Shown: positions 30,640 to 33,673 of the stretch, piece after piece
Position numbering within the stretch: position 1 is the first letter of the stretch
Layout of the letters: the number at the start of each line of letters is the position of its first letter
Source of the DNA: an uncultured Bacteroidales bacterium
Lineage (GTDB): Bacteria > Bacteroidota > Bacteroidia > Bacteroidales > Muribaculaceae
DNA length: 33,673 nucleotides
Assembly: GCA_902781045.1 (NCBI GenBank)
Contig: CACZHT010000034.1
Span: 1-33,673 of the forward strand
Reading direction: 5' to 3'
Translations under genes and position numbers: made by a program
The notes under the pieces: generated by a model
Seen by the model: the letters and a program-made list of their open reading frames with translations, nothing else
Told to the model about the DNA's origin: nothing
Database searches by the model: none

Positions 30640-31632
30640 TTACTTCAGTGTGGCGTACATCACAGCCTTGATGGTGTGCATGCGGTTCTCGGCCTCGTCA
30701 AACACCTTGCTCTGCGGGCCACGGAACACCTTGTCGGTAACTTCCATCTCGGGCAGACCGAACTTCTTGTGGATGTCCTTGCCGATGGTCGTCTCCAGGT
30801 CGTGGAACGACGGCAAGCAGTGCAGGAAGATGGCGCTCGGGTTGGCGTTGGCCATCACGGCGTCGTTCACCTGATAGGGGCTCAGCAGCTTGATGCGCTC
30901 GGCCCAAATCTCGTCGGGCTCGCCCATCGACACCCAGATGTCGGTGTAGATGACGTCGGCGTTCTTGGTGCCCTCCTTCACGTTGTCGGTCAGCGTGATG
31001 GTGCAGCCGTGCTCCTTGGCTATCTCGCGGCAGGTGGCCACCAGCTTCTCGTCGGGCATGTTCTCCTTGGGACCGCAGGCCACAAAGTTGATGCCGAGCT
31101 TGGCCGAAACGACCATCAGCGAGTTGGCGACATTGTTGCGGGCATCACCCATGAAGACCATCTTCAGGCCCTTGTAGTGACCGAAGTTCTCCTCGATGGT
31201 GAGCACGTCGGCAAGCATCTGGGTGGGGTGGAACTCGGTGGTCAGACCGTTCCACACGGGCACGCCGGCATACTTGGCCAGGTCCTCGACAATCTGCTGG
31301 TCGAAGCCACGATACTCGATGCCGTCAAACATGCGGCCCAACACCTTGGCGGTGTCCTCGAGCGACTCCTTCTTGCCCATCTGCGACGATCCCGGATCCA
31401 GGTAGGTCACGCCCATGCCCAGGTCGTTGCCGGCCACCTCAAACGAGCAGCGGGTGCGCGTCGAGGTCTTCTCAAACAACAGCACGATGTTCTTGCCCGT
31501 GAGATACTTGTGGACGGTTCCGGCGCGCTTCATGCGCTTGAAATCCTTGGCGAGCTCGAGCAGATATTGAATCTCCTCGGTGGTGAAGTCCAGTAACTTC
31601 AAGAAACTTCTTCCTGATAAACTTCTTGGCAT
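30640..31632 (-). CDS. arcB: Ornithine carbamoyltransferase (probably catabolic)
   Basis: The 330-residue enzyme interconverts citrulline plus phosphate with ornithine plus carbamoyl phosphate. It has the carbamoyl-phosphate motif STRTR (57-61), [34 protein letters not shown] and the ornithine-site HCLPSFHD. Bacteroidetes usually make arginine through an acylated-ornithine carbamoyltransferase, so a canonical OTC next to carbamate kinase suggests catabolism or citrulline use; this is inference. The 5' leader contains a heptamer array and a TAATTTTGC -7 box at 31739-31747. It is divergent from pyrB. Confidence 0.94.
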   Translation of the reverse strand: MPRSLSGRSFLKLLDFTTEEIQYLLELAKDFKRMKRAGTVHKYLTGKNIVLLFEKTSTRTRCSFEVAGNDLGMGVTYLDPGSSQMGKKESLEDTAKVLGRMFDGIEYRGFDQQIVEDLAKYAGVPVWNGLTTEFHPTQMLADVLTIEENFGHYKGLKMVFMGDARNNVANSLMVVSAKLGINFVACGPKENMPDEKLVATCREIAKEHGCTITLTDNVKEGTKNADVIYTDIWVSMGEPDEIWAERIKLLSPYQVNDAVMANANPSAIFLHCLPSFHDLETTIGKDIHKKFGLPEMEVTDKVFRGPQSKVFDEAENRMHTIKAVMYATLK

Positions 31633-31671
31633 AATTGTTTAGTTTTTTGTTTTGTTGTTAATGATATCTTT

Positions 31672-31727
31672 GAGTTTAGAGTTTCGAGTTCTGAGCTGCC
31701 AGCTGTTCGCTGCCAGCTGTTCACTGC
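31672..31727. repeat. Eight-unit degenerate heptamer array in the arcB leader
   Basis: Units GAGTTTA, GAGTTTC, GAGTTCT, GAGCTGC, CAGCTGT, TCGCTGC, CAGCTGT, TCACTGC follow each other in 7-bp phase. The inner part can also be read as two perfect 14-bp copies of GCTGCCAGCTGTTC (31695-31722). It lies between the arcB -7 box and its start codon and so would be transcribed. Confidence 0.7.
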
Positions 31728-31738
31728 AGAAAGAAAGT

Positions 31739-31747
31739 GCAAAATTA
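31739..31747 (-). promoter_or_regulatory. -7 box of arcB
   Basis: On the minus strand TAATTTTGC fits TAnnTTTG, giving a leader of about 100 nt before the ATG at 31632. A clear -33 element is not seen. Confidence 0.55.
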
Positions 31748-31819
31748 CAACGAATTTCTGACATTCACATCATGATTTGAGAGAAATTTCTATGTTAGCA
31801 TTTTTTTTGATTTTTGGTG

Positions 31820-31872
31820 TTGCGCTTTGTTGCATTAGTCATTACCTTTGCATCCCGATAAATTGATTATCG
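31820..31872 (+). promoter_or_regulatory. pyrB promoter and leader hairpin
   Basis: TTG at 31820-31822, a 20-bp spacer and TACCTTTGC starting at 31843 form the promoter. The expected transcript begins at about 31856, where CGATAA (31856-31861) pairs with TTATCG (31867-31872). The hairpin ends one base before the ATG, so the whole leader is about 17 nt of hairpin with no ribosome-binding site. Confidence 0.65.
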
Positions 31873-31873
31873 T

Positions 31874-32782
31874 ATGGACAAACACAGCTTAATCTCAATC
31901 TCCGACCTGAGTAAGGACGAGATTCTGGCGCTCCTCAAGCGGGCGCAGGAGTTCGAAAAGAACCCTAACCAACGCATCTTGGCGGGTAAGGTGGTGGCTT
32001 CATTATTCTTTGAGCCCTCAACCAGAACCCGCCTTAGTTTTGAAACAGCCGTCAATCGTCTGGGGGGGCGCGTCATCGGATTCAGCGACCCCAAGAGCAG
32101 CAGTCAGGCCAAGGGCGAGAGCCTCAAGGACACCATCATGATGGTGAGCAACTATGCCGACCTGATTGTCATGCGCCACTATCTGGAGGGAGCGGCACGC
32201 TATGCCAACGAGATTGCCTCGGTGCCCATCATCAACGCCGGCGACGGCAGCAACCAGCACCCCACCCAGACCATGCTCGACCTCTACACCATCTATCAGA
32301 CACAGGGAACGCTCGAGAACCTGACCATCACCATGGTGGGTGACCTCAAGTATGGCCGCACTGTGCACTCGCTGCTCGAGGCCATGCACCACTTCCACCC
32401 AAGATTCAAGTTTGTCGCATGCGATGAGTTGCGCATGCCGGAGCAGTACAAGCAATACTGCAAGGAGTGGGGCATCGACTATGAGGAGACGCGTGACTTC
32501 AGCCCCGAAATCATCAACCAGACCGACATCCTCTATATGACCCGCGTGCAACGCGAGCGCTTCAGCGACCTCATGGAGTATGAGCGTGTCAAGAATGTCT
32601 ATACCCTCACGGCAAGCATGCTCACCGGCTGCAAACCCAACATGCGTGTGCTGCACCCGCTGCCCCGCGTCACCGAGATTGCTCAGGATGTCGATGACAC
32701 CCCGCAAGCCTACTACTTCGAGCAGGCACTCAATGGCCTCTATGCCCGTCAGGCACTCATCTGCCGCGCTCTCGACCTCTAA
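31874..32782 (+). CDS. pyrB: Aspartate carbamoyltransferase catalytic subunit
   Basis: The 302-residue enzyme condenses carbamoyl phosphate and aspartate to carbamoyl aspartate in pyrimidine synthesis. Motifs: STRTRLSFE at 49-57, [13 protein letters not shown] with the catalytic Ser and Lys of the 80s loop, [34 protein letters not shown] and HPLPRV. It matches the E. coli-type catalytic chain that pairs with PyrI, encoded 75 bp downstream. Its promoter region is divergent from arcB. Confidence 0.96.
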   Translation: MDKHSLISISDLSKDEILALLKRAQEFEKNPNQRILAGKVVASLFFEPSTRTRLSFETAVNRLGGRVIGFSDPKSSSQAKGESLKDTIMMVSNYADLIVMRHYLEGAARYANEIASVPIINAGDGSNQHPTQTMLDLYTIYQTQGTLENLTITMVGDLKYGRTVHSLLEAMHHFHPRFKFVACDELRMPEQYKQYCKEWGIDYEETRDFSPEIINQTDILYMTRVQRERFSDLMEYERVKNVYTLTASMLTGCKPNMRVLHPLPRVTEIAQDVDDTPQAYYFEQALNGLYARQALICRALDL

Positions 32783-32789
32783 CTTTATG

Positions 32790-32845
32790 CATGATTCACC
32801 ATGCACTAATCACTCATCACTAATCACTCATCACTCATCACTAAT
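32790..32845. repeat. Heptamer array between pyrB and pyrI
   Basis: Eight 7-bp units: two diverged (CATGATT, CACCATG) and then six of CACTAAT or CACTCAT. The array starts 8 bp after the pyrB stop and ends 12 bp before the pyrI ATG. Confidence 0.85.
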
Positions 32846-32857
32846 CAACCAAGAAAG

Positions 32858-33325
32858 ATGGTTAACAAAGAAAAGAAAGAACTCGCAGTGGCCGCCCTGC
32901 AGAACGGCACTGTGATTGACCATATTCCCACCGAGTCGCTCTTTAAGGTGGTCGACCTGCTGGGGCTCAAGGACCTGACCGACGTCAGTGTCACCATCGG
33001 CAACAACCTCGATAGTAACCGCATGGGCAAGAAGGGCATCATCAAGGTCGCCGACCTCGTCTTCCCCGAGGAGACGCTCAACCGCATCGCAGTCATCGCA
33101 CCCAATGTGGTGGTCAACATCATCCGCGACTATGAGGTGGTCGAGAAGTTGCACGTCACTCTGCCCGACGACTTGATCGATATCGTCAAGTGCAACAACC
33201 CCAAGTGCATCACCAACAACGAGCCGATGCGCACCCACTTCCACGTCATCGACCGCGAGCACACCACCCTGCGGTGCCACTACTGCGAGCGCCCCGTCGC
33301 ACAGCAGGACATCACCCTCAAGTAA
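32858..33325 (+). CDS. pyrI: Aspartate carbamoyltransferase regulatory subunit
   Basis: The 155-residue zinc protein binds nucleotide effectors and joins catalytic trimers. The N-terminal allosteric domain includes [13 protein letters not shown] and [16 protein letters not shown]. The zinc domain has all four cysteines, Cys112, Cys117, Cys140 and Cys143, in CNNPKC and CHYC. Length is typical. The ATG at 32858 follows AAGAAAG closely. It forms an operon with pyrB. Confidence 0.96.
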   Translation: MVNKEKKELAVAALQNGTVIDHIPTESLFKVVDLLGLKDLTDVSVTIGNNLDSNRMGKKGIIKVADLVFPEETLNRIAVIAPNVVVNIIRDYEVVEKLHVTLPDDLIDIVKCNNPKCITNNEPMRTHFHVIDREHTTLRCHYCERPVAQQDITLK

Positions 33326-33360
33326 ATAAAGGGTTTCTCCCCTTATTTCGAGGCATATTT

Positions 33361-33403
33361 GACTCCACATCATCCAGCCATCAGGCTACGGTGATGTGGA
33401 GTC
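33361..33403 (+). terminator. Hairpin downstream of pyrI
   Basis: GACTCCACATCA (33361-33372) pairs perfectly with TGATGTGGAGTC (33392-33403) across a 19-nt loop. It lies 35 bp after the pyrI stop. There is no long T-run, so it is a terminator or end-protecting hairpin. Confidence 0.65.
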
Positions 33404-33673
33404 GTCATTGGTTGCAGTCCTCTAGCTCAAACAACCAACTCAACAAACAAAATGCTTTAAATTCATGATAAGATGGAATGTTTACCACCACAGCCACCAA
33501 AGTTTAGCAAAAAAGGACATCAGAATATTGTTGCTAACATTTTTTTGCACTTTTCGGGCAGATTGTATCTGTTCGCGATTGCGTCGGAGACGCTAAAATG
33601 CTTCGAAGAAGCTATTTGTTCGAAAGACCATGCAAGAGGGCCGGAGGTCCTCGCCGCTTGGTCCACACAGGAG
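33404..33673. other. Unassigned sequence at the window end
   Basis: No gene is recognised. One plus-strand frame stays open to the end from about 33546, reading LHFSGRLYLFAIASETLKCF and onward. A second frame opens at the ATG at 33598. Neither shows a known domain. The composition changes from AT-rich to GC-rich near 33570. This may be the start of a gene or an RNA that continues past the window. Confidence 0.3.

Overview
The window looks like a chromosome segment of a fairly GC-rich member of the Bacteroidales. The evidence is the TAnnTTTG promoter -7 boxes, the near absence of strong Shine-Dalgarno sites, TonB-dependent receptors with cognate lipoproteins, a DUF4491 gene, and pyrB-pyrI and arcB-arcC of Bacteroidetes type. 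The family (Muribaculaceae, Prevotellaceae or other) cannot be decided from the sequence alone. About 24 kb is a nearly complete anaerobic (early cobalt insertion) cobalamin locus.

Layout. 1-3520: the end of an AAA-like ATPase with a PD-(D/E)XK domain, then a WG-repeat lipoprotein coupled to menA. 3521-4123: repeats, a MITE-like element, a promoter and a cobalamin riboswitch. 4124-15984 (+): BtuB-like receptor, CbiK-like chelatase lipoprotein, second receptor, then four two-domain fusions CbiH-CbiC, CbiE-CbiT, CbiG-CbiF and CbiJ-CbiD. 16043-18174 (-): a FecCD/BtuC-type permease and its binding lipoprotein. 18281-21230 (+): cobS, cobC, cobU, cobT. 21232-27157 (-): cbiB, a long repeat array, cobD, cobQ, a PduO-type adenosyltransferase, and cbiA split into two overlapping ORFs. 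27227-27299: tRNA-Ala(GGC). 27300-27985: repeats, a second MITE-like copy and twin hairpins. 27986-31632 (-): glycerate kinase, DUF4491 membrane protein, carbamate kinase, ornithine carbamoyltransferase. 31874-33325 (+): pyrB-pyrI. 33326-33673: a terminator-like hairpin and unassigned sequence.

How it works together. CbiK, H/C, E/T, G/F and J/D would take sirohydrochlorin or its methylated product to cobyrinate. CbiA and CobQ amidate, the adenosyltransferase adds the upper ligand, CobD and CbiB add aminopropanol phosphate, and CobU, CobT, CobS and CobC assemble the nucleotide loop. The two receptors plus the binding protein and permease would import corrinoids, so synthesis and salvage are interleaved. 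No cbiL, no uroporphyrinogen methyltransferase and no ABC ATPase are present in the window. The 3' part is a carbamoyl-phosphate neighbourhood, with catabolic arcB/arcC divergent from pyrBI.

Main oddities: the chelatase is a predicted lipoprotein, as in the haem-binding IhtB protein of Porphyromonas. CbiA is split at its domain boundary. Many intergenic gaps are filled by tandem arrays with a strict 7-bp period but a different sequence at each locus. There are also two MITE-like elements with matching inverted ends.
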